A stretch of 64,000 nt of DNA from Solen grandis (GCA_021229015.1 CM037781.1:63211316-63275315); one strand, 5' to 3'; positions 31,606-45,221 are shown, counted from the first letter of the stretch. The notes: generated by a model not told the origin, from the letters alone. Numbers and translations are program-made.

Positions 31606-32490
31606 TTAAAAAAACATGTTCCTTAAGTTATGCCCATTTGCAGATGCCAGTGTGAAATCCTTGAAATTGTTATTGTTACCCCCTGGTCATGATGTGTATG
31701 ATACTCATGAGGTACTGGCAGGACCTTTGTGCCATGGGACCTTGCATTTAGGCACCAATTTGATAATTGTCCGACTTCATTCATCAAGGGACTGTGGCAG
31801 GGACTCCTGAAGCATGGCTAAGATAATAATTGATTGTTTCTCTCAAAAGCTTGGCAAACTGTCATTTCTCATCGTAAGTCGCCCCCTTTAATTTATTTCA
31901 ATCTGTTTCAATCAAGAGCTTGACATTTGATCATGGGAATGTAGCTGCTTGATACTGATAAGGAAGGAGGCATATCTGTGAGTGTATTAATTTTGGTTAA
32001 CCCCAGCTGGACAAGGGTCATTACTGACCCAGCCTGGGCTGGTTACTGAGATATGGGCTGTCTCCCAGCACTGCTGCCAGTTGGTCTTACGGATTTAGTA
32101 TTGTTTGAAAGTTTTACTGATGATTTTTCATTAAAGACATCTAAACTCAGTCTTGGCCTGTTAATGGATGATGACCAAAATTAGACCAAATGAATATTTG
32201 AATGATTTTCATTGGTAGGAAATGCCTTTATTTTGGGATAATGCACAATTGTTTGTTGAGATGGCAAATAGCTGAAATATTTGCTTCGTTTTCACAAAAT
32301 ATTATTAACGTATTTAGACTAAATTACAGTTACTTTGATGTTATCAAAATAATTTTCTTTTATACACACTGTATGACTGAAAGATGGTTAGAGTGTGTTG
32401 TTTACTCCAATCATTGTGGTAGAGGGTCGCTTTATTTTATATAACCATTCTACATTCTCCCTTACTTTAATCCCCATCAACGCCCAATAT
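31606..32490. other. Non-coding stretch
   Basis: Chance frames only. No domain or repeat recognised. Confidence 0.4.
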
Positions 32491-32499
32491 CTATAGCTC

Positions 32500-32920
32500 A
32501 CCACACATGAAGTGCCAAGGTGAGCTTTTGGGACCAGACTTTGTCCAGTGTCGTCAGTCGTCAACAATTTGCTTAAAAATCTTCTTCTCTGAAACTACTG
32601 ATGGGAAAGTGATCAAAATTTGCAAGGATGTTCCTTAGGTGATCCCCTATAAAATTTGTTCATAGGGTTCCGGTTTGTTGCATAATTAGGTCACAGGAGC
32701 TAAAAATAGATTTTAAAAGTGAAATCTTAAAAAATCTTCTTCTCAGAAACCACAAGGCCTCGAGTTTGGTGTGCAGCATTGTCTAGTAGATCAATACCAA
32801 GTTTGTTCAAATCATGGCCCTGGGGTCAAAATTGGCCCTGCCCCAGGGGTCACTTGATTTTACATAGCCTAATGATACCAGGTGAGCGATCCAGGGCCAT
32901 TATGACCCTCTTGTTTAAAA
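32500..32920 (+). repeat. Bivalve repeat ending AGGTGAGCGATCCAGGGCCA
   Basis: Starts near CAAGGTGAGCTTTTGGGACC. It shares TCGTCAACAATTTGCTTAAA with the reverse complement of 7400-7440, then carries CAAGTTTGTTCAAATCATGG and CAGGTGAGCGATCCAGGGCC, matching 19290-19660. Confidence 0.7.
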
Positions 32921-34924
32921 GTATTTCTTGGTTTTGTATGTTCACTAACTGTTTCTTGTTTTGAACTTTTGCTGACTGGAGATTATTCAAATTTGCTTTT
33001 GAAAAAAAAAAGTATTGAGGGAAAGAAATAAGCTGAGCTTCTAAAGATGGCTGCAGTGTCTGCTAGATTAATCATAGCTTTGTCTTCAGCAGTTGAGACA
33101 TAATCTGAAGTTAAATTAATTTGGGGACCAGCTGTAGATATCTCCTAGTTTTTATAAGAAGTGTCTTTGTCATCTGCATGCAGAAACATAAATACATGTA
33201 CACAGTAGGGTCTTAACCATAACTTCATGGTATACAATAAATTGTCTTGTAAAAGTATTGTACATAACAAAGTGGGGGAAAAGAGGGACATGAAAAAAAA
33301 TGGCACCAGATAAGTTGATCTTATCAGGAGGGAAAAAGGAAATTCTGAGGTATCCTGGAGACATCTTACTTTTTCATGTTTTTGGGTGAAGAATTGAGAT
33401 ACCTTCATAAAATATAATTGACATAATACACCTACAACATATTGAGATGCTATCATTGTAATGACTTGGAAGGTTTTAGTATGCCTGTGTGTTGAAATAA
33501 TGATTATAGATTAATAAGAAATGTTATCATATTGTGCAATTGAGTATTCCCATTGGGTATTTTAAAGATGTGAGAGAAAGAAAAACTGAAAGCAAAAACA
33601 TATGATGTGATCACAAGGCATGAAGTAGATGGAAAATTTTCTGGTCTATTTCTATTTCATTTTATGTCATAAACAATTAATGTTTTTTCTCATGGCTCAG
33701 CACTTTAGGAAATATTCTTCTATGACTGCTAATAGATTGAAATGTGATCTTGCATTAAAGCAAAAAAAGAGACCACCAATGTCTTCAGTCCTTTTTCATC
33801 AGGTGAATACACAGTACAGGGTTGGACTGACAGACACTGGTTATCATTACCGTGCACTTACAATTGCAAACATTAAATCAGTGAGTTGGTGCAAAACTAT
33901 TGTAGGTATGAAGATTCCATAGTCCTGCACACTGATGTCACATGGAACTTAACACAAATGTTTAGATTTCATATTTAAGTTCCAGTTTATTTTAGCTTGA
34001 AATATATAATTAAGAGCATAATATATATTTTTTTGCATATTTCATAAGGCCAAAGTCTCTTATTAACCTCTTGATGCTAAACTAATAGTCCACATAATGA
34101 AATACCTAAAGAAGGAATATATATCCTTAATTGTTCAGACTGGGCACTATATGCTAATATACTGAGAAAAATGAGCGAAGTGCATTGCGGTAAAATCACG
34201 GATGTCTTGGCATACGAGGAGTGAGAACTTTGCACAATTTTGTTATACTTTCAGCAAATTATGATATACTGAAGCGATACATGTATAAAAGAAAAATTCA
34301 GAATATCTAAAACACTCCTTGTATGTGAATTTTATGTTGATGTTGGTGAGCTAAATATAGAAGGAGAAAGCTACAACTTGTGATTTTTCTTATGGAATCT
34401 TTGGCATAAATAGGCAGTTTTTTTGGGACAAATTCATATAGAGGCTTTCACTGTGTAGATGTGCTTGGATTTAGTTAAAACAATTACGAGATTCTGTGAC
34501 TTTTTGGCCAGTTTTGGAGTCCAAAAGTATACTATGAACTTCACACTAGCTTAAGGTTATGTAAACATAATTGTCTGTCATTCCAGCCGATCAACTCATG
34601 GTGTGTCTTGCTGACTAATCACTCAATAGTGTTTCTGAAATCAAAGATTCTACAATTTTTATGGCAAGTAATTTCCTAGAAAGTTAGTGTCTTTATGTCA
34701 TTTATTTTCCCAAAGGTTTGATGAAAGTGAAACCAGATTTCTACATGGGGATTGATAATTCCAAGTAGTGTTACATCAATGTTGCCTTTTTATGTCAGCC
34801 ATTAGTGAGGAGCAGACAAATCCATGCAAGATAATGTAATACAATCTATACAACCAGTGGAATGTTCCCTCACATTGCAGCTGAAATGTACAATTAATAC
34901 CTACTAATAGCATTGCTTAATATG
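32921..34924. other. Non-coding stretch
   Basis: An open frame at 33629-33922 (97 codons) has no recognisable domain and no clear splice signals, so it is not called. Otherwise AT-rich sequence without repeats that I could pair. Confidence 0.4.
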
Positions 34925-35155
34925 TTTCTTCCTATAGTGGTCTGGGTTAGAATTGTATGTGATCACACTGGTCACAGTGGCAATGAGGTTTCAAATAGTA
35001 CTGGATTGCCTTACTTGCTTGTTTTGAAGGGCAATAATGTGACTTGGTGTGGTATAATGCCAATTGTCTGTGCATAATACAGTGAGGCTGCACTATATGT
35101 GCTTCATGTTGACAAAGTTCTCAGATGGGTGGGATGTTAACCCAAGCATACAAGT
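34925..35155 (+). mobile_element. SINE family A copy
   Basis: Contains GTGACTTGGTGTGGTATAAT, AGGCTGCACTATATGTGCTT and GGTGGGATGTTAACCCAAGC in family order. Confidence 0.7.
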
Positions 35156-35372
35156 GTATAAGATGGACTACCAAATGCCTTCAGATTGGATTTTCAGGAT
35201 CTGACCTTTAAGTCTAACCTTGACCTTGACCATGCTTCCATTCTATTTTTATTTCATCCTATGTTACATTCTATATTTTCACCCTGACTGCCTTGATATG
35301 CCTTGCTTCATTATGTAGAATATTAATTTCATTCAATTGTTTTTGACACCATGTAATTCTTTCTTTTTTCAG

Positions 35373-35465
35373 GTAAGTGTTTCAAGTTACAGCCAAATAG
35401 AATAGTGGTCCAGTCTGGCCATGCCAGGAACAGTGTGAAAAAAACATTGATGACACCAGTATCAG
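35373..35465 (+). CDS. Candidate phase-symmetric internal exon
   Basis: A strong polypyrimidine acceptor (CTTTCTTTTTTCAG, ending 35372) is followed by 93 bases open in one frame only: KCFKLQPNRIVVQSG, then HARNSVKKTLMTPVS. It ends CAG before GTTTGA at 35466, a weak donor. Entry and exit are both phase 1, so the exon could be skipped without shifting the frame. The peptide is basic and not recognised. It would fit a long plus-strand gene also containing the exon at 53376, which exits in the same phase. That link is inference. Confidence 0.35.
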
Positions 35466-35639
35466 GTTTGAGAATATCAATTTAAAGTTAGATATGTTAA
35501 GCCTGATCCCTTAGTAAAATGAAGTGATACAGTTCATGAACAATTCATGACCAGTTCTATGATTCTTGAAAAGATCATGATTTCATAAACTAATGACAGG
35601 GATAGTGATGGTCATGTCTACCATGATTGAGAAATACTA

Positions 35640-36478
35640 TTTTTAGCTTGACTATTCGAAGAATATGAGAGCTATTGTAGTCGCCCTTGCATCAGCGTTG
35701 GTGATGCAGCTTTTGGTTAAAGTATTGCATGCAAGTTACTATCAACCTTATATCTCAATAACCATTTATGGTATTGACTTGAAAAATTATAAATATGTTC
35801 AGGGGCATCAGACAACCAAGGTAGATAACTCTTAATTGAATTTAATATAAATTATGGCCCGTTTTTAACTTAGAAATTTTGGTTAAAGTTTTGCATGCAA
35901 TATAACATTTGGTTAAAGTTTTGCATGCAAGCTACTATCAAGCTTGTATCTCAATAACCATTCATAGTATTGACTTGAAAGTTTATGAATATGTTTTGGG
36001 GGCATAAGCCAACCAAGGTAGATAACTCTTGATGGAATATATTACAAATTATGGCCCCTTTTTAACAAAGAATTTTTGGTTACAGTTTTGCATTCAAGCT
36101 GCTATCCAGCTTATATCTCAAAAAATTTTCTATGGTATTGACTAGAAAGTTAAGGAGTGTATTCAGGGGCATCAGAAAACCAAGGAGGATAGCTTTTGGA
36201 CTGAATTTTATACAAATTATGGCCCTTTTCTAATTTGGATACTTGGTTGAAGTTTTGCATGCACAGTGTTATTTATGCTTATGTCTCAGTAACTAAGCAT
36301 GGGATTGATTTTAGACATCATAAAAATATTAAGGGGTATCAGACTATCAAGGTATATCAGTTTGACTATTATTATATACAGGGTATGTGTAGGGCAAGAA
36401 TTGAAATAGATTTCATTTGATTTACCAACAAGCATTTTGAATAGTCGAGCGTGCTGTCCTCTGACAGCTCTTGTTCAG
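35640..36478 (+). repeat. Bivalve repeat bounded by CTTGACTATTCGAA and GAATAGTCGAGCGTG, with four internal units
   Basis: The left boundary CTTGACTATTCGAAGAATAT (35647) is mirrored by TTTGAATAGTCGAGCGTGC (near 36435). Inside, units of about 175 bp repeat: TTGCATGCAAG, then ATCTCAATAACCAT, TATTGACTTGAAA, CAACCAAGGTAGATAACTC and AAATTATGGCCC, four times with rising divergence to the right. Confidence 0.8.
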
Positions 36479-37413
36479 TTGCATGTAAAGGAACTGACAT
36501 GGGGAACTATACTGTAGTTAAATCCATGACACAACATTCTTCAATGCACTCTGTTCTGTTTATTTCACTGATTATCAATACTAACAGGATCTGGCTTGCC
36601 TTTCTGGAAACATCTCAAATTATCTCAAAAATCTCTTGTATCACTTCAACTTCTTTTCTTTCTTTTTTTTGTACTTTAAGAAATTAAGACTTTTTTTTTG
36701 TCAGAACCAAGTACGCTGCTATTTTCTTGGTCAGTATAATTGGAAGTTACTATTCTTTTTTTTTAAAGTTTTCATAGTCAATAAAATAGGAATTTCTAGA
36801 TTTTCAGAGTTTAAGGTTAGGAAAATTTTAGATGGAGATGTTTTGTGAAAGGGAAACATTGCCTGATCTAAAATGGTACAGATGTGCCCTATCCTTCACA
36901 ATACTGAAGAACAAGTTACTGAACAAGCTACAGATTGCATCCTGTTAAAAACATGGACCTTGAAGTGACCTGGGAACCATCTGTAATCACTGATGCCAGT
37001 TATTTTAGCTTTAGCATTTCCAGATTATAGATGTCTTCAGTGATTGATAAGAGAGTGCAGGGAAAGATTTTTGAAAATTCTATTTTAAACAGGAGATTGC
37101 AGGGAACTGTAGAGTTACATGAAATGACTGGATGGATCTAGAATATTGAGGGGGGGGGGTGTAATCAGATTCTCATGGACAAGTGAATGGGGGTCTGTAA
37201 TGTACTGAACCTATGTACTTGTTTAGTTATTTAGATGTTAGTTTAAGAAACTCATAGATTTAGTCCTTTGGGAATTCCAGCCATAAAACTCTTACATGAA
37301 TAAGAGTAATCTGTGTCATTAGGTGTCAGTATCAGAACATATGACAGTACCAGAAGAACTGGTGACAGCAGAGAACCAGCTGCTAGGTCATACAAGGTCT
37401 CTTCATGTTAGCC
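36479..37413. other. Non-coding stretch
   Basis: T-rich tracts and a G9 run near 37151. No gene evidence. Confidence 0.4.
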
Positions 37414-37417
37414 TTAA

Positions 37418-37651
37418 CCCTTTCCCTCATATAGACTCATTTTGACGCCCTCAATAGGTATCACATAAAGCCTGATCTGCAGAAAACCACAGTTAAACCT
37501 TACCAAATTTAATTACAAAATCCTCATTTCCAGACCACTGAGGAGCAGCGAATAGCATAAAACCTGATCAGCCTGCAAGTTACTCGCAGGCTGATCTGGT
37601 TTTATGCTGTTCACATAGGTCTTTTCATGGTGTCCTCTATGAGGGAAAGGG
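37418..37651. mobile_element. piggyBac-type MITE, 234 bp, copy 1
   Basis: The termini CCCTTTCCCTCATA…TATGAGGGAAAGGG are flanked on both sides by TTAA (37414-37417 and 37652-37655). An internal stem, CAGCCTGCAAGTTACTCGCA followed by GGCTG, is kept. TTAA plus CCC ends are typical of piggyBac. It is identical in length to the copy at 56971 and only a few bases differ. Confidence 0.88.
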
Positions 37652-38639
37652 TTAAATAACATAAGGCCTCTGCATGCACAACATATTTAGTCCAGCGTTT
37701 CTACTCTTCATCTAATCCTTGTTGATCTGTATTAACATCATCAACTTCTGAAAATGACAACAAAGAGTATGTACTTCATGATGTAGGGGAGTTGTGAAGC
37801 AGTTTTCACCAGACAATATTTTACCAGACACAGGAGTAAAGTCATACAATCCAAACTCTACAGAGTTGTAAACATATTGCTGACATAAATGGTGTCTCCC
37901 GAGACTGGTGCAGCTTCTCTTGTCCGACTGATGAAGCAATCTTTACTTTCTGAAATTTGGTTGTGTCTCGCTGGGAGAACATTTCCTTATCAAACATTTA
38001 CTAATATGTTTTGTGATTTAACTTCTCTCCCCATCCCCTGCATGAGACATCTATCAATATTTGGAGAGGAAATATTTGGTTATTTTCAGCATTAATGTCT
38101 CTTAATCACTGTGGAAGTGAGATACAGTCAGCTTACCAGGCTTCAGTTGATTACTGTGCTGTTCTCCTCCTATCTAGTCCACACTTCTAATTAAAATGGG
38201 ATTTTATGAGAAAATTGTGAACATGGAATACACATCGCCTGCATCTTTTTTATCAGTTTGCAAACACATTAACATCAAACTTGCAGTGAGAAGGATGGTG
38301 ATTAAATGATCAACAGAATCTCACCAATCAGGAAATGTTCTTGTTATTTTGTTGAGAAGATTAGTGCATCGCATTCCACATACATAAAAGTGATATAAGA
38401 AATCTTGAGAATGATTCAAGAAATGGGAGATGTCAGCTTGATTGGTTGGTGTTAAAATGTAAAAGATCCAAATTATTGATGTTACATATTAGCATTATGG
38501 AATTATCAGTATATATCAACTTTATTGGCCTCTAATGAAGAAGTAAATTCTCAGTGATCTTTTCTTGATATTTTACTTGTTCCTTATATAGACTTTGATC
38601 ATACTGATCAAAATGCCATAAATACGACTCAGATGGAAG

Positions 38640-39165
38640 TATGAGGACACCAGTCTGTCAGCCACTCTGTCTTGCTACAAGTGGGGTCTCTCTGTCAGCC
38701 ACTCTGTCCTGCTACAAGTGGGCACTCTGCCCTGCTACAAGTTTGGTTTGTCTGTCAGCCGCTCTGTCCAGTGCTTCAAGTAGAATCTGAGATAAGCACT
38801 GCCTGTCTGTCAGTGATCTTGTCCTGCTTTAAGTGGAGTCTGTCTGTCTGTTGGTCTGTCGGTCGATTGGTCGGTCGGTCAGCCAGCTAGCCAGCCACTC
38901 TGTCTTGCTACAAGTGGAAGCTGAGATCAGCACTGCAGCCTGTCTGTCAGCAACTCTGTCCTGCTTTAAATGGGGTTTGAGATCAGCTCTGCCTGTCTGT
39001 CTGCATCTCATCCTGCTACAAGTAAGGTCTGAGATATGTTCTGTCTGTATGTCTGCATCTCTGTCCTGCTACAGGTGGGGTCTGAGATCAATACTGCCTT
39101 TCTGTCAGCCACTCTGTCCTGCTACAAGTGGAATCTGAGATCAACACAAGTCAGTGACTCTGTCT
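38640..39165 (+). repeat. Minisatellite, about 55-60 bp irregular unit
   Basis: Variants of CTCTGTCCTGCTACAAGTGG, then GTCTGAGATCAGCACTGCC, then TGTCTGTCAGCCA recur about nine times. A GTCTGTCTGTTGGTCTGTCG microsatellite lies in the middle (38847-38890). Open frames across it are repeat artefacts. Confidence 0.85.
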
Positions 39166-39169
39166 CATG

Positions 39170-41873
39170 AGATAAAGTCCCCTTGTTTTGTCTAAGCTGC
39201 CTAATGAATGTAAGGTCACAGCTGGTATTAGAAGTGGAGAAAAATTCACCCAGTAATGATCCTGATTATTGATAGAAATAAAGCAAGCAATCAAGTGTGA
39301 CTGGTACCTACTGTTGAATTCCCATGTCTCCCTGGCCTTAGATGAAGAGGGGAAAATAAAGAAGTCAGATGGGTATTCAGTTTGCTGGCCTTGATGAGTA
39401 ACATTATTTATTTGGACATTCCTATCCAGAATATGACCAGTTAATGTGGATAGAGGCGACCATGGTCCAGCCTGGGTAGTCTGGCTGCAAGCAGGACCAC
39501 ACAGAGGTTTAGTGCTATTTTATGATGCTTTATGGCCAAATAATGCCATTTCACGGATAATTGCTTATCATTGTACAAACAGAACATAGGAATCCCCCCA
39601 ATTAATGGCTTAATTTAGATAGGGTCAATCGTAGCCCATTTGAAAGCCAGTTATGTTGACTGTAGCAATTTGGCCAATAATAGGCTGGTGGAGTTCTGAA
39701 TAGGTCTCATGTAGGTGTATTAGAGGGGAATGGAATGTCATTCTCGATTGCACAGATTTACTTGATGCTAGTAACATTGTGTTCAAAAATAAAGGTATAT
39801 GAATTGAACTATTGTGTCAAAGATTGGTCTATAAGAATGGTAGTAAATAAAATCAATTTTAATTTGTTTTCTGTAGTTGTAATTTAAAAGTAATTTGTTG
39901 ATCGGGATAATTTTCTTTTCTTGCTTACTTCTGAAATGAGCGATCATTGTCATTTTCAATGAGCCATCATTTAAAGGGAAGAAGATTGACTTTACCTTTA
40001 AAAGGGCAAAAAATGGAGGTGGGGAAATTCTGCTGCAAATAAAGTTGATTTTGACATATTATTATTATCTCTTTAATGTGGTGTACTTGATACTGGTTTA
40101 GTGTAATGGACAAACTATGAAATAAATGTTCATGGTCTCTGTCATCTTCCTCAAGGCGACCATCATTAAATGGGGGACCGTCTTTGATGTTCTAATCAAA
40201 AAAAGCAATTGTTTAAGTTTAACCTGATAAAAAAAGAAAGGAATCAATTAAAGGGCAGCTGTGATTGTGTGATAGGCTTTAAAAATGTCACATGGCTATG
40301 TGTGGCTCCCATTCGAGACATGAAGCCTCTGGATATGACAATCGCTGATGGACTGGGTCATTAAATTAAGTAACAATATGCAGGCCAGGAAAGAAAGGAA
40401 TGATGAAAGAAGAGGAAAACATCTTCAGAGTAAAACTCATTATGGCCAGCGCCCAGCTGTTACAAGTAGTGTTAATTGAGTGTTGACATTGATAGCTGTT
40501 TTGTGAGTCCTGTTTTTTTTATCTTGACATCTGTAAGTAAGTCCTTATAATGACTGTTTTCAAGGCCAGGTTGCCTGGAAAACTGGGTTAGCAGTGTAAG
40601 GTGTGTGTTAGTGGACACTACAACTGACCGTCACAAACCGTCCCTTGTGACACACATACCATTGGTTGCAGAAGTACTAGATCTCTTTTGTTAATTAACT
40701 CTTTATATTATGTTTATTCAGGTATAAAGTTATGACCTGATGAATATTAATTAACTTTTAATGGTAAAATAAACAATAGATTCTCTGCTGTGCAGACTGT
40801 ATATAATCTGTATATAATCTGAGCTACAAAATGCGTCTATATGAGGCCAAGGGTAATCAGTTATCATGGAAAGTCAGTTGAAGGCTAGGGTTTTTCTTGA
40901 ATTTATGAAAACTGAGTTTCTGTATTACTAAGAAATGGAAGATCCAAAGCCTTTGAAAAAAACTTTGAAAAGATCATTTTATCTAGAAAAACATGGTCGC
41001 CTCTCTTTGACCATTGACATTTTCATTTTCAAGGCATCCCAACATTAATATCTATATATGTCAAGCATTTACAGAACAAAAAGTTAGAAAATGTTGAATA
41101 TGAGTAAAATGTCACGTAACATCAAGGAAATGTCAGGCAACTTCATGAATATGATAGTCTTTCTTTTTAAGTAGTTGATATGCAGAGAGATATATATTCA
41201 GGGCATTACGCTCATACAGTTCACAGATGTCATAGTGTAAAATGATTATAATAGACAGGTCCGTGTAAGGGTAATTCAACAAATGTATATTCTGATTATA
41301 GCTGGAAAGGGTAAGGTACTGGCTGTTTAATTTTCATGAACAAGTTGGTTGTATATTTTGACTTGATGTAAATCATCTCTGTGAAAGATTGTGTGAAAAT
41401 GAAGGATCCTTCTCCAGATGATGTCCTTCAGTTAAGTTGCTGTTACAAACCCGATAACCTATCCTGATCTTCCATATCTTTATCCTCCAGCTGTAGCAGT
41501 TTTGGAATACATGTTGAACCTGGTCTATCACAAAGATAATCAATTTAATTCTGTTCAATCTTTAGTGGTTTAGTCTGAAACACATATAAAATCTGCAATA
41601 ATCCTGTAACAGATACTTTCGATTAAGGTAGGTACTTGATACCTACCGGTGATTACAGGTGTAACAGTAACCCCTGGTTACAGCAGCAGCAGCCGTGTAG
41701 GGAGGGCAGATTGGGTTATCTCCCCTGGGTCACTGGCAGACAGGTACAGTGGAACAAATATGCCTCTTATTACAGAATGGGGACTAACACTGACTTCTGT
41801 GGACACTTACACACAAATTTACTTACAATTGAATTGTTAAAAGACTTCAGTTGACACTACTCTATACATATAC
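39170..41873. other. Long non-coding stretch
   Basis: About 2.7 kb without recognisable exon, transposon or tandem repeat. Composition is even, so it may contain single-copy intron or regulatory DNA. Confidence 0.4.
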
Positions 41874-41875
41874 TA

Positions 41876-42487
41876 CTCAAAGTTTGCTAAGCACCACCCG
41901 CTATTTTCCCATAGAGTCACATGAAAACACATGCTGAATGTAATGCTATGTACCTGAAAGGAAAGCGTTAGCTGACAATCAATTTTACGCATAGTTTTTG
42001 TCAAAATTATAGAAAAGAGACTCAGAAATGAGTTACAACGATTTAGCCAATTCCTGTCATTATTTGCAAAATTCACAAAAGTGTTTTTTTGTGTGCAAGA
42101 AACGGCATTTTATAAATGGAAGTTAAATCTTGTGATCAATACAGAAAAAAATGACCATGAACAGGCCAACATCGTCACAAGTATCCTTAAAAGTATTCCA
42201 TTTAGAAAACAAAAATATTTGAAGATCAAAGTTCTGAATTTAGCTGACTTTAAATTTTAAGGTGTTTTCTCAAAATTCGCACTTTCTAATTATGATTAAT
42301 TCCCAGTATTGAGGATCCGAAAGGCTTATTTCTTGTAACTGGTAGTAAGTTTGGTACATAAACAATACTTCTGCATAAAAACAAGATTTGTTTTAATGTA
42401 AAATTTAATGTAGCATGCCTTTAAAGTTGCTTGTCTAAGCATGCAACGCTACGGGAAAATAGCTGATGGTGCTTAGCAAACTTTGAG
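41876..42487. mobile_element. 612-bp MITE with 35-bp inverted repeats and TA flanks
   Basis: The left arm (41876-41910) starts CTCAAAGTTTGCTAAGCACC and ends CTATTTTCCC. The right arm (42453-42487) is its reverse complement with two mismatches. TA lies directly outside both arms (41874-41875 and 42488-42489), as expected for Tc1/mariner insertion. The interior is AT-rich and has no transposase frame. Confidence 0.88.
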
Positions 42488-42489
42488 TA

Positions 42490-44344
42490 GTGTATTAATC
42501 TGAAGATACTTTACTCATCTGCATTTGATACTTACAAATCTGTTTAACCCTATACTTCAAAAATAATACACTCATTTTGACACATTGCAATCAGAGCAGT
42601 CCCAGATTAGACAGCTCAGATGCTACACAGTCTGCCATTGTTTACCATATTAAGTTTAGAAAATGAATATTCATCAAGTCATAAACTTGTACATGAATAT
42701 TCATGAGGTAAAAGGTTGAAGTGGCTACTTTGACATACAACAAAATACTGAAGATTTGTGGAAACTGAATACAAAAAGTACCTTCATCTATGGAGAATAG
42801 TACATGTATTATTGTCTTGCACATCAGTATGAATTACAGGAACACACCCATGTATGGTATTGGAATAGGAGTTTATGGAAACATTTTGAATGAATGTAAC
42901 AGTTAAAACTTATTTATTTTAGTTTAAACTAACTAAAACTAATAAATGTAACAGAATTAAACTTCAAGGCATTTTGAATCTCATTTAACTCTGCTGTACA
43001 TGGCCACATTTCTTTTGAAACCAGCATCTGAAATATATATAGCCTTTGTCAGGATTGTTGTCAAGGTAGCTGTCATGATAAACCAACAGCTGATTTGTTG
43101 ATAAATTATAATTAATACACATGTTGTTGTTTTTTCCATGGCCTGGTTCAAGGGTATGTAGCTAAATCTGCCATAACACCACTATTGTTCTTAAATTTAA
43201 ATATTCAGATTTCAAAAAAAAAGAGGGGTAAAAAAACATTGTTTGAAAAAAAGAAAGAAAAATAAGCATAATGAAAGTGTAGAACAAAATTTTGTGACTC
43301 AGGGAGGAGGGCAGTCCAGGAAGATATTACAATAACACGTAAGATATCACAATAAATGTGACTCTTTCCATGGACTTCAAATTTTGTCAGAGCGTAGATC
43401 TCGGCTGATTCTCTTATCTTCAATTTAGAACGGTCTCGGTAAATTTCATTTAGATTTTATTCAACAATCATTATGCATCGGTTCGTGCATTTTTAGAGCA
43501 TAATAATGTCTGCTTGTGAAAATATTGAATTACTTAAATTTTGTTTTGGATCCATATTTGATTTATATTGTCAAGATTATTTCATTTAGAGTGGGGTCTG
43601 TTGATACACCAGGCCCCCCAGATGGTGATAAGAACAACACGAAGAGAGTTAGAAACCATTGTCCTAGTCCCCTGAGCAGTCTGCCATTCATTTGCCAATA
43701 CACAGCTCCATATACATTTCAGTTTATACATATAAAATGAAATTTTATTATATTTACAAGCACTTGTTAGTAAAGTATGTGGGGACTCGGGGTTGATGCT
43801 TCCATGATTGTGTTGTTACCATTGAGTGTTTCCTTGGTAAACATGCAGTTGAATCTATAATCAGTCATATGTCAAGAAAAGGGATCTCCAGACAATTTTT
43901 ATGGTAAATATTTTGTAACATTAATTATTACATGAGCTTCATTGGGGATGCAGTTGAACCTGTATAAACAACCACCTGTATTAAGGGATCAACCTGTTTT
44001 TTAGTGGTCAGTTCGAAATTAATATTCCCAGACTCATTTTATTATACATCTAACCTCCATATAACAGTTACCTGGACCAAGCAGCCATTTTCCCCATTCC
44101 CTTGCTCCAAACTATATACTCAGTTTAAAAAGGTGTGCACTCAATTTTTGCCTCTTTTTATGAATTAAATCTGTCAGAAATTCATTTAGTGCCAAAAATA
44201 TACAAGGTAAATACTTTCAAAATCAAAAATAGATATATATGGAGAGTATACCTGGTAAGGTGTCAGAGAACGAAACTGACTGACAGTGCCCTGCTGGCTG
44301 ATCAAGATTCAGACTGGTATCCTGAGCCAGTTGCCTAATAGTGT
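42490..44344. other. Non-coding stretch
   Basis: ATGAATATTCAT occurs twice near 42663-42705. No exon or larger repeat recognised. Confidence 0.4.
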
Positions 44345-44520
44345 GTTTACATACCAGATTGGGGATCTGAAGGTTGTGGGTTCAAACTATGTAGGGAGCA
44401 AAAAATGTTCATGACCTTCCTAGGTGCAAAGTACTGGTCCAACCACGGACCATCCAGAGGGGTTATTTCAAGTTTTAAGAACTTGTTTCCCAATCAAGGT
44501 AAAACAAATAATTTGTGCCA
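44345..44520 (+). mobile_element. tRNA-SINE, family B
   Basis: GAAGGTTGTGGGTTCAAACT near 44370 resembles a B box. It is followed by GTACTGGTCCAACCACGGAC and AAGAACTTGTTTCCCAATCA. The same order recurs at 58435-58625. Confidence 0.7.
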
Positions 44521-44849
44521 TGCTATTTTAGGGAAAGATATTGACAATACTGGCCACAGCAGCTATAAAGAATTGTCTAATTAAATCAGACTGATCCCCA
44601 GTGTTACAGATTGATCATTTATGGTTGATTGGTTATTATAATACAAACCAGTAATGGAAGTACGCAATACAGGGTCTGATTGGCATTAAGCAGATTAATA
44701 TGAGATCAAAAGCAACCAAATAGTTTATGGATTAAGTAAAATCTGGATAGGCCTACTTCTCCTAATCCCATCATGGGGATTACTGCAGTAGAGTGGGACT
44801 AAAATAGTTGCGGTCTCTGTATCCTGTACTGTGGTCAGCTGTCAGCTTG

Positions 44850-45202
44850 TGATATATCACAGAATGATATGATAAATGTGATATCACAGAATGAGATGAT
44901 AAGTGTGATATCACAGAATGAGATGATAAACGTTATATCACAGAATGAGATGATAAATGTGATATCACAGAATGAGATGATAAACGTTATATCACAGAAT
45001 GAGACGATAAACATGATATCACAGAATGATATGATAAATGTTATATCACAGAATGAGATGATAAAAGTGATATCACAGAATGAGATGATAAATGTGATAT
45101 CACAGAATGAGATGATAAATGTGATATCACAGAATGATTTGATAAATATGATATCACAGAATGAGATGATAAATGTGATATCACAGAATGAGATGATAAA
45201 CA
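44850..45202 (+). repeat. 27-bp minisatellite, 13 copies
   Basis: The unit is GATATCACAGAATGAGATGA followed by TAAATGT, thirteen times over 351 bases. Single-base variants alternate (AAATGT/AAACGT, GATATC/TATATC). Because 27 is a multiple of three, both strands stay open; those frames are not genes. Confidence 0.95.
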
Positions 45203-45221
45203 GCTCTTTTCTGTGTTTCAG

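Noticed and set aside
33629..33922. 97-codon open frame
   Set aside because: No domain, no splice signals and low-complexity start; probably chance.
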